From Dactylis glomerata (taxonomy: Eukaryota; Streptophyta; Magnoliopsida; Poales; Poaceae), in the NCBI GenBank assembly GCA_007115705.1, contig QXEO01000236.1, forward strand, positions 1,551,392 to 1,615,391: a stretch of 64,000 nt of DNA, given 5' to 3'. Below the pieces are notes generated by a model. That model was not told where the DNA came from and searched no databases. It saw nothing but the letters and a program-made list of their open reading frames with translations. Positions 22,901 to 34,353 of this stretch are shown here, piece after piece. A program made the translations under genes and the position numbers. Position 1 is the first letter of the stretch; every line of letters begins with the position of its first letter.

Positions 22901-25512
22901 CTCTCGGTAGCCTGCTTCACCTTGGTAACAATATCTCTTTTCGAGATTACCTAGTTAACAATATATCTCTACGTGCTATGTTTGTTAGCAATATTGCGGG
23001 TTTTAGATTATTCCCAGTGAACTCTATGATGTATTCTTACTAAATTCATTATATATGTAGAGCATGTGTTTCACATAGTGTTTCAGTTGCTTGTTTGTTC
23101 TTTGCTTTACTCGAGTTGGTCGATGATTAAAGCATTGCTATGATCTGGCTATCGATATGAATCACATAATGGTAGATCTCCAACTGCACATATATGGCTA
23201 GCTTACAAGGCACATCAGCTGTGGCAGCTTGATTCATAATATGCATGTTCACAACATGATAATTAGATCTGCGTGATTCGTTGCTGTTAACTGCTTGCTT
23301 TGTTATATCATTCAAATGATACGTTTCAAATTCTTTGACAGTGAACAATACAGTTTCATTACCTGGTCTCCTGTTAAAACTTGTTTTTTTGCCTTAGTTT
23401 CAAACTGCTCGTTTGTTATATCAGGCAGAAGGAAGCACCCACAGTATCAAGTGTTAAGGTTGTTTCACAGAGCAGCAACTCTGACACTGGTATAACAAGT
23501 TTTCAAATTTTTCAGTTTCACTAATAGCAGAAAGATAGGTAGCCGATGGCTTGCTGATTTAGTTATGCAAAGAAGAGAGGAATCATCTGCACAGTTCAAC
23601 AAAATAACCGATGGCTTTGCATGGAGCTCTCACCTGGAACACTTCAGTTGTGGAGTGAAGCACTACACTGGTATGATCTTTCAAGTACATTTGCTTTTGG
23701 TTTTAATATATTTGTAATATGTTTATCATGTTGAATCAACACGTGTTTATGAGTGGGCATATCATCAGCAGAACGTCGTAAATAAATCTACCAACAAAAT
23801 GAGATTCGTTCAGACATGACAAATGGTTATCGTAAAGTCCCCAGTTTAATTTTGGTGATCTTAGATATATAAGGTACGTGATAGTTGAACTGCTTGATTG
23901 TCTGTGGCACTGTCTTTGTTGGCTGATGATTAGAGTAATGATATTTTATGATAGGACCAAACATATATTGAGATGTTAAGCAATGTTGTGCCATTCCTCT
24001 GACTATCTTTAGGATATTCATGATGAATTTCTCATTTCATTATGCAGGTAATTTTGTATGTTGCACAGTATGCTAGTTCACAAGTGATTATATTTTTCTG
24101 TGCAATCTGGTGCTTCAAATGCTGGCCACACTTATTGTTTTCTCTTACTTTGCCTGGAACTCAGACCTGGAACATTTAAAATTGTAGAGTAAGGCACTGG
24201 TTTTCACTGTAGTATCTTTTAAGTACATTTCCATTTTGTTTTGCTCTATATACAATCTGTTTATCATATTTTGTGCTTACAAGTGGCCAAACCATTGTGC
24301 TGAGCATCTTAAATGAATGTATCAACCAAGGTGCACTGTGTTGAGACTCAACAAAGAGCTACTGTTAGTCCCCAGTTTTATTACAATGTGCTTGGCATAG
24401 TGAAGCGCCTATACAATATGTTCTTCTACTGTAGCTTTTGTATGGCGACATAGAATAGTTTAATCATGGTGCAAGCTATTTGTGCTTATGACTCGCTAGT
24501 ACGTTATGCAGAAGTAGAAGTGCTATCTTTCCATGTACGGACATCTTCAACATTTTGCCTACAAGATGAGCTGCAGTAAGACAACACAAAATGCTACCAC
24601 TATTGTAAGTTCCTTATTTTAGATTGATTTGATTGGTTCAATTGCTTGTTTGTCTGAGGAATTATCTGAACAGGCCTAGGAGGATGGACTCTTATCTCCA
24701 TGATACCCATGATGAAATGGTCTAGCGTTTATACGAGGAACAAATTGTTCAGTTGGTTCGTGGTTGTCATTCATCCTTTTTCTATCTAGCTATTTTACAT
24801 GATTAGCACAATGGTTCACTTGCTTGTTTGTCTTATGATGATCTCATGATATGGCCAATGAGTAAGACAATGCCACCTATGGCAGTTGGACATAGACTGC
24901 CCATAGTGTTGAACTTTTGACCGCCACCAACTATTTATTTAACTGCAGAATGATCTGGTAGTATATATTAGGCAAATACTATTAATTGCTCATTTCATCA
25001 TGTATTTAGTCTGTATTATGCGTACAATCATTCAATTGCTTGTTTATACTTTGTTGCATCTGAGCTTCCCCATGATTAAAACATTAAAATGTTTTTTTTC
25101 CATTTCCAAACTTTTGACAATAAATACGATTTCTGACCATGGTAGGTCAACTCTTATCTCTAGGATACCCATGTTGAAATGGTCTGGAGTATATTCAAGA
25201 AAAAAATTGTTAAGTTGATTGTGGTTCATTCATTTTCTATCTATCTAGTCAACATGATTAGAATGGTTCACTTGCTTGTTTGTCTTAGGATCTTCTGCTT
25301 TTGTCTTATGAGTGAAACAATTGAAGGGTTTTGCAGCATAGAATTTTTTTCCTACGAAGACGAACAAGAACAGCCAAGATCTGATCTACGAGATGCAAAA
25401 CAATGAGTTGGAGAGATTATATCTACATACCCTTGTAGATCATACAGCGGAAATGTTCAGAAGAACATGGTCTGCGTAGTTGTACTAGCGTTTCCTCCTC
25501 GCGATCCGATCC
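22901..25512. repeat. Diverged repeat region with recurring TTGCTTGTTTGT motif
   Basis: Motifs related to CAATTGCTTGTTTGTCTTA occur at about 23086, 23291, 23404, 23888, 24639, 24818, 25033 and 25269. Longer duplicated segments pair 23625-23860 with 24165-24390 (CTGGAACA, TTAAGTACATTT, GTTTATCAT) and 24690-24860 with 25145-25320 (ACTCTTATCTC, GATACCCATG, GAAATGGTCT). No coding potential is convincing. The region is probably an internally duplicated old repeat. Confidence 0.5.
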
Positions 25513-26558
25513 TGTAGTGACCTCACATTTTAAAGGTGTCTATCCCATGCTTTATTGTGCTAGTCCCTAGATCAATCGCTAGCACACACAGTTTAAGATG
25601 TAATACCAAGAAACAAAGGTCTTTATTACATCGCATGATCCAGAAATTTCATATTGAACCATACAAGTTGCTTAGCACGAGACTTAGCATGACATCAGAG
25701 TTTACAACATAATCATCATGGAGTCCTTTGTCTTCATGTGCCACAGGCGAGCATGTTGAGGATAGACTCGTAACCCTAACGTACATTACACATCGTCTGG
25801 AAAACCTGCAATATGAGACATTGCAGCCATGAATGGTCAATACATTTGAATTGTATTGGCAAATGACACTATTTGGTGGATGTTGTTTGCAACCTACAAG
25901 TACATGCATATTTGGCTTGGTGGAGCTTGGCTTATTTGCGTAAAGAAAATTTTATCCTATCATTTTCTCAAAGCAAAAACTTGTAATGGACAACTTGATT
26001 TGGGTGACCTACCCCTGTAGACACAGGCTGTAGTTATGACACGGGACCAGCTGGTCGATAGACACTTACATCAATTGTCAAAACCTCAATTACTACATAT
26101 GGACAACTTGGTTTGGTTGACCTACCCCTTCAGACATAGGCACATCGAAATGGCACGGGACCTGCTAGCCAATAGACACTTGCACCAATTGCCATATTCC
26201 CGGTTCACCCACAAATTTTCATTTAAAAAATTGGAACGATGAGATCCTTGAACATGTTACAAGATTAGTTTCTCATAGTTGAACAGGTTACAAGAAATTG
26301 GGTACTTAGTTTGACACTCTCGAGAGATTGTACACTTTACCCACATGACTCAGTCAATCCCTTTTACCATGAAGCTCATTTTGCTCAAATGGTCCAATGA
26401 AGACTAAGACGAGACCTTTCAGAAGTAATTCCCCGTACCACCTGAGGGACCCGTCCAACCTACACCCCCCTACATCTGCTAGTCACCTCGGGCTGGGTTC
26501 ATACAACTTACTTAATCAAGACAGAGCCCATATTGACATGTGGTTGTACAAGAAGCTA

Positions 26559-26651
26559 CTCCCTTCGAGCAGAAATAACTGTCGGTGACTTAATACAAAC
26601 TTTGTACCAAGTTAGTACAAAATCCGGACATTTATTTCCGATCAGAGGGAG
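26559..26651. mobile_element. Stowaway-type MITE (93 bp)
   Basis: Imperfect terminal inverted repeats start CTCCCTTCGAGCAGAAATAA on the left and, read inward from the right, CTCCCTCTGATCGGAAATAA. They are flanked by TA at 26557-26558 and 26652-26653. The corresponding place in A's LTR (about 13175) lacks the insert. Too short to code; it would be moved by a Mariner-type transposase. Confidence 0.85.
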
Positions 26652-27541
26652 TACTAAACAAGGATTTTCTCAAATCTCTTTAGTCCTGGCTGGCCGTCCA
26701 CAAGTGTACCCTCAGGTGAAAACCGCCACACAAATCTTGGTTGACAATCAGGTGTGTGGCCCTGAGTAGCCACTCAACATAAACAAAGCAATACCATTTC
26801 CACCCAGGTGATTCATTAAACTTAGTTGTTTTTCCATAAGATAATACAAAATCATTTTCATAGCATGCTAAGCATCAACTAAGTTTAATGGAAACAAGTA
26901 ATCATGGTAGAGACCTATGGATATACTACTTGGGTGGCATAGCATAGCATAAATTGTAATATCAATCCTACACATGCATTTTTACAAAATCACTAATGCA
27001 ATAGGAAAACAATAGGTATTTGATGAAGTGTCACTTGCCTTTTATGAGTAGTTTAAGATCATTCAAAAAAACACGTAGCTCTCCATAAAAGCTATACAAT
27101 AGAAATAACACAACATAAACACACCAACCATAACAACAAAATCAAGAAAGACAATCAATTGAAAAGGGTTGGTTAACCATTTTAGATTTCTTGTGACTCT
27201 ATGGTAAGAAAGATATGGCAAGAGGCTTGTGGTTTGCAAGATATGGCTTTGGGAGTTGGGATGTCAAAGTCAAATACTTAGAATAAAAATGGATTCATCT
27301 AAGCCTTATTGGAAAGGATTCATATGCGTTAGAAAAGCATGGATCTATTTGGATGGTCTATGTGACTTGAATCCCATGAGTCTCAGATAGTGAAACTCAA
27401 ATACTATTAGGTAGAGTGTGATCACACTAGCAAAATAGCACAAGTTAACTCATAGGATTGAGTATGAATTTGTGATATATTGAATTACTCAACAACTCAT
27501 TTGTAAATTGGAAAGTTCGATATATGTCAATAAGATTGAGT

Positions 27542-27659
27542 GGGAATGAGATGGAATAGGTATGGATGATATTGAGACTAAGGGTGTGTGCATGGACATT
27601 GGGAATGAGATGGAATAGGTATGGATGATATGGAGACTAAGGGTGTGTGCATGGACATG
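27542..27659. repeat. 59-bp tandem duplication
   Basis: Two adjacent copies (27542-27600 and 27601-27659), each starting GGGAATGAGATGGAATAGG, differ at one or two positions. The duplication is recent and lies within LTR B. Confidence 0.9.
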
Positions 27660-29571
27660 AGATGTTCTTGTTCAAAAGGATTAACTTGAATTAGGGTAAG
27701 ATATGGCCATGTCAATGTTTAAATTCTTCTTTGAAGAATTCAAACTAGTTTTGGGTTCGGTGGTGGTTCAAAGATTCTAATGGATATCAAGGTTTAAGAT
27801 CATGTGCAAAGGTGTAGAGTATCTCAACACCACAATAGCAAAAGGAACCTATAATTAAGATATATCACAATTTACTAACATAACTCATTTGTCATTTGAA
27901 TATATGTGAACTAGACAATGAGGTTTGATGTAGTAATGATATTGTATCAAGGTGAAATGTATAAATGGTTTTGGTAGATAGGTATAATCGTATGATTCAC
28001 ATTTGCAGAAGGTATCATATTGAAAAGAATTATAGAATTAATTCTATAACGAAAATACTCAAATTCCCATATTTCAATTTTAATACATGAAAAGAGGTTA
28101 AAATATTTTTGGAAGTGATGCTAGTGGATAGAGGGATTCAATATCTTCCAAATACAAAAGGAATTAATTGAATTGGGTTTATAGAATTTGATCTAGCTTA
28201 GATATACTCAAATCCACAATTTAAATTTGAATAATCTGAAACTATACCAAACGCAAAATGTTACTGTGTCATTGTATTCCACATGTTCTAAGGATTCCAG
28301 GGATATCAAGTTTGTTAATTTTGGATAGGCAGATCAGAAGATATGGATTTTCTAAGTTCCTATGTTCTTGTGCCTAAGATATCCAAAAATAGAATAGGTT
28401 ATGACAAGTGGCAGATTCTGGTTGGCCGATACCCCTTCGTTTAGTGATCTATTTGTGACCTTTAGATGAAGATCTAACAGAATAGGAGAGCTCACTGGAA
28501 TAACTCGCCGGGAAGTTCACCGGAAATGCGTCCACGACATTGTTGGCTCAGGATGTCGATGTTGTGGAGGTCTCCGGTGACAATGGGGCAGTAGATGGCA
28601 TAGAAAATGTCGAGGCAAACACGATGGGCATCTCTTTCTGCCCTGGGAATCCTCCTAACGCTGGCAGCAGGCGGATGGAGTAGGAATGGCGTCGGTCGGC
28701 AAGGCCAACTTCTTCAATGTGATGTAAGATCATGTCCTGGAGGTAGATCTTGACGAGGGGAGTTCCTGGCGCAAGAAATCGACGATGTGATCACTGAGAT
28801 CGACGGCATCTAGTGATGAACTCCAATTTGTGGCTCAGATTGGCATGGATATTACGGGTTGTATAGAGCATCTCTGGGGAAACTTTTAGAACGAAAGTGA
28901 TCAGGGAGGAGAAAAAGTGGCACGTGGTGCTTCTCTCGGTTCTTCTTATAATGGCCGGAGGAGGGAGATCGGGAGGTCAATGCCAACATTTCGCATTTGG
29001 TGCACCAAGTCAGTTTGGGAGGTCAAATGGAGATTTAATTCCCTGAATGGTTACTCCATTTAATTTCCAGCAAATTTCGTGTTTATAGTCATCCGTTTGG
29101 TGGTGTTGAATGACCTAGAAGAGGAGGAGAAGGATTGAATCCATTACTGTAACGTAACAAGCTCGTGTACGTTAACCATGAGGAAGGAGACGATGGATTC
29201 ATCTATGGGCCTAATGGGCTAGTGAAGAAATGAGGCCTATAAGGAAAATAATAGAAGGAAGGAAAAAAATAGATAGGTGGAGAAGCTGGGCTGGTCGGCC
29301 TGGGCTGGCCCAAGTTGGGTCGGCTCCATTTTTTTTCTTTCTCTTCTTCCTTTTCTATTTTATTTTCTATCTTTTGAATTATATGCGTTCAAAGTGATTT
29401 TAAACACATTCAAAATAGGTTAATTTTTTTGAAAAAATACTAGTGCAAAGATAATTTAGAAAGGAACACTTTGGAACTGTTTTGATTGAAACCAAATTTG
29501 GAAACTTTAAAATGCTCCACATAAGCTCATAGGCCTATTATAAATGGATTTTTAGGGTTTTGTTTGAATAC

Positions 29572-31116
29572 TGATTGGTGGTGCTAGCCATCCAGTTGGG
29601 AACCCCAAGAGGAAGGTATGATGAGCACGGCGGCAAGTTTCCCTCAGTATGAAACCAAGGTTTAATCGAACCAGTAGGAGAAATAAACCACTTCCAAAGG
29701 TTGATGCTAGCTGGCTTGGCGACGCTCCAGACAATTTGTTTATGGCGCCTATTTGGGCGTAGCTCTGCACCAGCGGCAACGTGGAACCTGCACACAACAC
29801 AACCAAAGTACTTTGCCCCAACTAGTAGTGAGGTTGTCAATCTCACCGGCTTGCTATAACAAAGGATTAAACGTATCGTGTGGTAAAAGATATTTGTTTG
29901 CAACAAAGTAAATAATGCTTGTAAAAATTAAACGGTAATATGAATGTAAAAGAATAGACCAGGGTCCACAGTTCACTAGAGGTGTCTCTCCATAAATATA
30001 AATAACATGTTGGGTAAACAAATTACAGTTGGGCAATTGACAGAATAAAGAATGCAAGCAATGCATGTACATGTCATGAGGATCACTATGAGATTCACTT
30101 GGGCATTACAACATAATACATAGACTATAATCCAACTGCGTCTATGACTAATAATCCACCCGCCGGATATCATCCGAACAACCGTTGGGTATTAAGTTGC
30201 AAGCAACAGATTATCGCCTTAAGTAAAGTGTGTAATGTAAACAATACAAATGTCCTTGAACACAAGATTGTTGTTTTCTCCCTAGTGCAATGGCACATCT
30301 ACAACCTTAGAGGTTGTTGTCACTCTCCCAGGTTACCAGAGGCATAAACCCACTCTCGAGCATAAATACTCCCTCTTGGAGTCACTAGCATCTACTCGGC
30401 TAAGATATCTACTAGCAACGTAGAGCATGCAAGATCATAAACAACATAGAGATGATAAATCAATAAATCAACTTGACATAGTACTCAATATTCATCGGAT
30501 CCCAACAAACACAACATGTAGAATTACATAACGATGATCTTGATCATGATAGGTAGCTCACAAGATCTAAACATGAAGCACACGGAGGAGAAGACATCCA
30601 TCTAGCTACTGCTATGGACCCGTAGTCCAAGGTAGACTACTCACACATCACTCCGGAGGCAGACATGGTGATGAAGAAGGCCTCCGGTGGTGATTCCCCT
30701 CTCTGGCAGGGTGCCAGGACTAGACCCTCCCGATCTCGCATCGACGACGGTGGCGGCTTGCGGTATGTTTTCTAGAAAAGAGTTTGGGCCCTTAGGGTTT
30801 TCTCGTCGAGGAGAATATATAGGCAGAAGGGCGATGTCAGGGGGTGGACCAGGCGGTCACACCCCCTAGTGGCGCGGCCTGGCCCTGGCCCACGCCACGA
30901 GTAGGTGCGGCTGGCCTCTGGTCCGTCTCCTACTTTCCTTTGGACTCCGTCTTCATGTGAGGTAATTAGGGACTTTGGCTTTTGTTTTGTCCAATTTCGT
31001 GAATATTTCCTTTGTAACTTTTCTGAAACACCACGAAGTTTAAACAAAACACAAAGCATATGGTGCATAAACAAGCATGGAGCATAAAAAATTATAGATA
31101 CGTTTGAGACGTATCA
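29572..31116 (-). mobile_element. S2: solo LTR of an S1-like family
   Basis: A 1545-bp LTR ending (plus) GATACGTTTGAGACGTATCA, as in S1, flanked by a perfect 5-bp duplication AATAC (29567-29571 and 31117-31121). It shares the GTTGGGAACCCCAAGAGG and TCCATCTAGCTACTGCTATG blocks with S1's LTR but is clearly diverged, so it belongs to a related family. There is no internal sequence, so it is the product of LTR-LTR recombination. A TATA-like TATATA lies at 30816-30821 (minus). The small ORFs inside are shadows. Confidence 0.92.
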
Positions 31117-31147
31117 AATACCTCCTTTAAAATGTTTTGAAGGACAC

Positions 31148-32053
31148 TGTCGATGGATTTCATGTCGCAAGAACACGGGGTACCACGCGACGGACCCAAA
31201 GATTCGAACGCAGGGGGCTGAACGTGGGAGATCTTGGATCGCAATGAAACACGGTGACGGAAGCCTCGAGTTGTCGAACGCACAACACACGGCAGAGAGA
31301 GACGCCGAGCTTTACCCAGGTTCAGGGCCCTCGTGGTGAGGTAAAACCCCTACTTCCTGCCTTCTTGTATTACGACGTGATACCTCGCGAGGAGTACAAG
31401 GTCTTGGTTACAGAGCTCTAACTGGCCGGAGGTAGAAGAACCAACTTAGCCTAGCTTGGAGCCCGGAGATGAAGATTCGATCCCCTCTAAGGGGTGGCCT
31501 CCTTTCCTTTTATAGTGCCAAGGTCCTCCTTCCCCTTATCATCTTGGGGAAGGGGTTGCCACACATGGCCGAGGAGGGAGGACAGCTGTAGACTTGATTC
31601 TTCCATGGACGTAGTCTTCGTAGAGTAGTGGCGCCGGTCCACCGGAGTGGGTGGAGGAAGTTGACGTCTTCCTCTGGCGCCCTGCATTGTCCACGCTATT
31701 TTTAGGGGGGTGGCCAACAACCACTGTGCCGCTTTATGCAGGCATGGCGAAAGTTGGTCTCCTCCCTGTCGGGGGTAGCGTGGGCGGTACGCGGTCTTCT
31801 GCCCTTATCTTCTTGCTCTGCACGCAAACGTGCCGAGCTGACGTGGACGTGGTCCCTCCCCTCACCAGCGGAAGCTCGTGAGGAGGTCTTCTGGTCCTTA
31901 GCAGTTTTGGTCGTCGTTCTCCTCATGAGGTGCCTTCTCATGAGGGTCTTCTCTGCTGGCTTCGGTCGTCATTCCACCCCTGGGCCAAAGCTGGGCCATT
32001 GAAGGGCCCAGGAGCAGGTGGACCAGGATACCCCGGTATCCAGAACACCGACA
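31148..32053 (-). repeat. Element C 3' LTR (906 bp)
   Basis: The complete LTR, TGTCGATGG to ACCGACA on plus. It preserves the uninterrupted target sites of D (GGCGCCGGTCCACC near 31634) and E (AGCAGTTTTGGTC near 31900). TATA box TATAAAA at 31508-31514 (minus). The palindrome CCTCATGAGG lies at 31921-31930, with another CTCATGAG core at 31937-31944. Confidence 0.92.
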
Positions 32054-32070
32054 GTAGCCCCTGGGAGCCT
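32054..32070 (-). promoter_or_regulatory. Element C polypurine tract
   Basis: The minus strand reads GCTCCCAGGGGCTAC directly before the 3' LTR start. Confidence 0.6.
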
Positions 32071-32351
32071 GGCCCGCGAACGCGCCCTCTTGAGGGGGCG
32101 AAGGGCCAGGGGCCCCTAGAAGCTGCTGGGCCCTCCAACGGCACGCATCAACGCACGGTCAGAGGACCATGTGAAGATGCAGAGGCCGCGGACGCGTGGC
32201 ACGACCGCAGCTGGCGAGACGAAACGGCGGGCGATGCTGCAGTCCCCGAGGCGTCAAACCGTCATGATGGCGCATCGCTTCGCTGCAGAGCACTGCGCCA
32301 ACGCTTCGATTCCCGCGCTAAGACTTGACGCATCAACGCCGGCCACGCCCC

Positions 32352-32361
32352 TTAAATATAG
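32352..32361 (+). promoter_or_regulatory. TATA box of the antisense gene in C
   Basis: TTAAATATAG lies on the plus strand 71 bp before an ATG at 32432 in good context (AAGCCCATGG), leaving room for a start site near 32385 and a short leader. It points opposite to the element's own transcription. Confidence 0.5.
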
Positions 32362-32431
32362 TCTCCTCGAGACCTCTGACACCTCACGCTCTTCCTCCAG
32401 TGCCACTTCTTCCTCAACGCTCCCCAAGCCC

Positions 32432-33210
32432 ATGGATCCCTCTGCCTCCTCCGCCGCCGCAGAATCGAGCTCGGGGGTGAAGCGCCGTGGGCGCCCCCCG
32501 AGCAGCAAGAACAAGGCGAAGATTCCAACCCGGTGGACGCCCGGCGCCGGCAGCCCCCTGCGCATCGGTGCGCCGAGGCAGGGTGAGGCGAATCATGCTG
32601 CCCCGGGGGCCTCCGGTGCCTTGACCCTTCGGGGTCCTGCGCCTGGAGGCGCTCTGCATGCGGCATCGCCGGTGGCGGCAGCGTCAGCTCCCCGCTCCCC
32701 GGGAAGCATCGACCGGGTGCTCTAGGAGGTGGAGGCCACCCTAGGCCCCCTCCCCCCGGCCGCAGATGGCCCAGGGTCGACGGAGGCGGCCCCACCGGCG
32801 ACCGGAGTGGTCGCCACTCCCCGCCCCTTGGCGGCGGCAATGTTGGGACCCCTAATCACCCATGGGTCCCGCTTCCTGGAGCTCCTCGTCGTCGTCGACC
32901 TTTGGAGCTTCGACTCCCTCTAGCTGCCCGACGCAGTCCGGAGGGTGATCTACGCCCCGGCTCTTCCTCAGGAGAGGTCGCGCTGTCGGAGCAGAGCAGG
33001 CCAGATCTCTTCTGGCCTGTGGACATCATCCTCGGAGCGAGCAGCAACGCCGTCCTCTCCGGGCGCTGGAGGGCTTTTGCCCTCGGCCACCGCCTCTGTG
33101 TCGACGACCACCTCATCTTCCACTTCAAGTTGGGGACGCTGGAGGCCTCGGTGCGGATCTTCGCCACCGTCGGCGTCCGCCGCACCTACCCCCAGCCCGC
33201 GGCGCTGTAA
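32432..33210 (+). pseudogene. Antisense accessory gene of C: AT-hook plus B3-like DNA-binding protein, broken
   Basis: Plus-strand reading frame between the 3' LTR and the end of pol, opposite to gag-pol. From the ATG at 32432 the protein opens with a Ser/Ala-rich stretch, then KRRGRPPSSKNKAK at about residues 17-30: an AT-hook (core RGRP, residues 19-22) of the kind that binds the minor groove of AT-rich DNA. The frame meets a TAG at 32723-32725, continues to about 32920, then shifts. The last 309 bp (32902-33210), in another frame, read SGRWRAFALGHRLCVDD, then HLIFHF and VRIF. That is the GW..F...N.L..GD..vF...V.iF pattern of the C-terminal half of a plant B3 domain. One nonsense change and at least one indel therefore disable it. 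Nuclear DNA binding is inferred from motifs only; Tat elements are known to carry extra opposite-strand ORFs here. Confidence 0.6.
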
Positions 33211-34353
33211 AGGGGCGGCCTTGGCGCGGTGGCCTTCTGGGGAGGGGAGCTAGTCTCCTCCCCTCTTTTGCAATGTAGCTTGCACCGGCAGGGTATGCCC
33301 CGCCGTGCCTTTGTTCCTTCCCCTGCCGGGGGTCATCAATGAAATCTTCTTTGCTTTTATCGCTCTTCGTTGTTCGCTGTTGTCCTAGTCGTCTGCGCGC
33401 TCGAGAGCCCTAGCGAGTTGTCAACGTCGATGGGAGGCCTCCCTGCGCCTCAGAGCTCATGACGGGGTCAGCGCCGGTGACGGCATCGGACGATTCCTGA
33501 GACAAGTAGTTGAAGAAAGAGTTGGAAAACAAAAAACCCCAAATCCTCAAAAACAAAAAACAAATCGATAAAACAAACGAAAAAAGAAGGCGAATAAGAT
33601 GCCCCTGTGACCGGCACAGGGACCTTCCTCGTCATGAGGGAGCACGGCACTATCTGTGCCAGCAGCTAAGAGCAAATTGCCACGCGTGGCAATTCATGGG
33701 GCCTTCCTTGTCGTTGAGGGAAGCTGGACCCTCACGGATGTGAAAGCATCGATGCTTAAGAGAGCCCAGAGATCGTCGACACCTCGTTAAGGGTTGCTCA
33801 TGAGGTGAAGGGCCTGGCGCGGACCTCCGGATCTGCGTCTCCTTCGCAAGATGATCGGAGCGGCCCTAGTCTTTAGTAATCCTGCCGCGTTTGTCCTTCC
33901 TCAAGCGAGGGGAATCTTCCTGCGGATGCTTAAGCGCATCGACGCATCCTTGCACCTCATGAGTGTTGCTCATGAGGCGTTGGTCCTTAGCGGGGGTGCC
34001 TTGGGCACACCTTGGACTTTTCCTGAAGATTTCTTATTTCCGGTGTACTTCGCGAGTAACTAAGCACCATGGGTACTTGGAGGTGATCGATAACAGGGCC
34101 GTCGCCCCTGATCAGAGCTCAGTCCCTTCGGGTTTTTCGGGCTTGCTGTTTTCTGGGCGAAGGCCCCAGCATAGACACCGTGCCTAGCCCCCTTCCGCGT
34201 GGAGTACAACAGAAAATAAATGGACTTCATGCCATTTTAATATCATGCCGAAGCAGAGGCGCTATATTGCGCAATAACTTAATATCAGTGCTGAAGAGCA
34301 GTCTGAGCTGATACAAGTGCCGTGATAACGGTCTTTATCTCCTCATGAGGAAC
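33211..34353. other. Element C spacer between antisense gene and pol
   Basis: No coding domain. A possible 3' end for the antisense gene is ATCAATGAAATC near 33329-33340 (AATGAA-like poly(A) signal). CTCATGAG palindromes occur at 33797-33804, 33956-33963, 33969-33976 and 34342-34349. An A-rich tract lies at 33520-33590. Confidence 0.5.

Larger units (their letters stand above)
25513..31147 (-). mobile_element. Element B: LTR related to element A, interrupted by S2 and C
   Basis: It begins (plus) TGTAGTGACCTCAC, like A's LTR at 12139, and follows A's LTR in order: GCTAGCACACACA, the block with CATGTGCCACAGGCGA, ACTCAACATAAA, AAGATCATGTCCTGGAGGTAG, and the GGGCTGGTCGGCC region near 29290. Divergence is far higher than between A's own copies, so it is a separate, older family member. 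After S2 (29572-31116) it resumes for 26 bp to 31147, where C begins. Whether it is a solo LTR or part of a whole element cannot be told, because the right end lies beyond C. Confidence 0.7.

Noticed and set aside
33468..33743. Lys-rich short ORFs around the A-rich tract in C
   Set aside because: Low-complexity translation of an A-rich segment.
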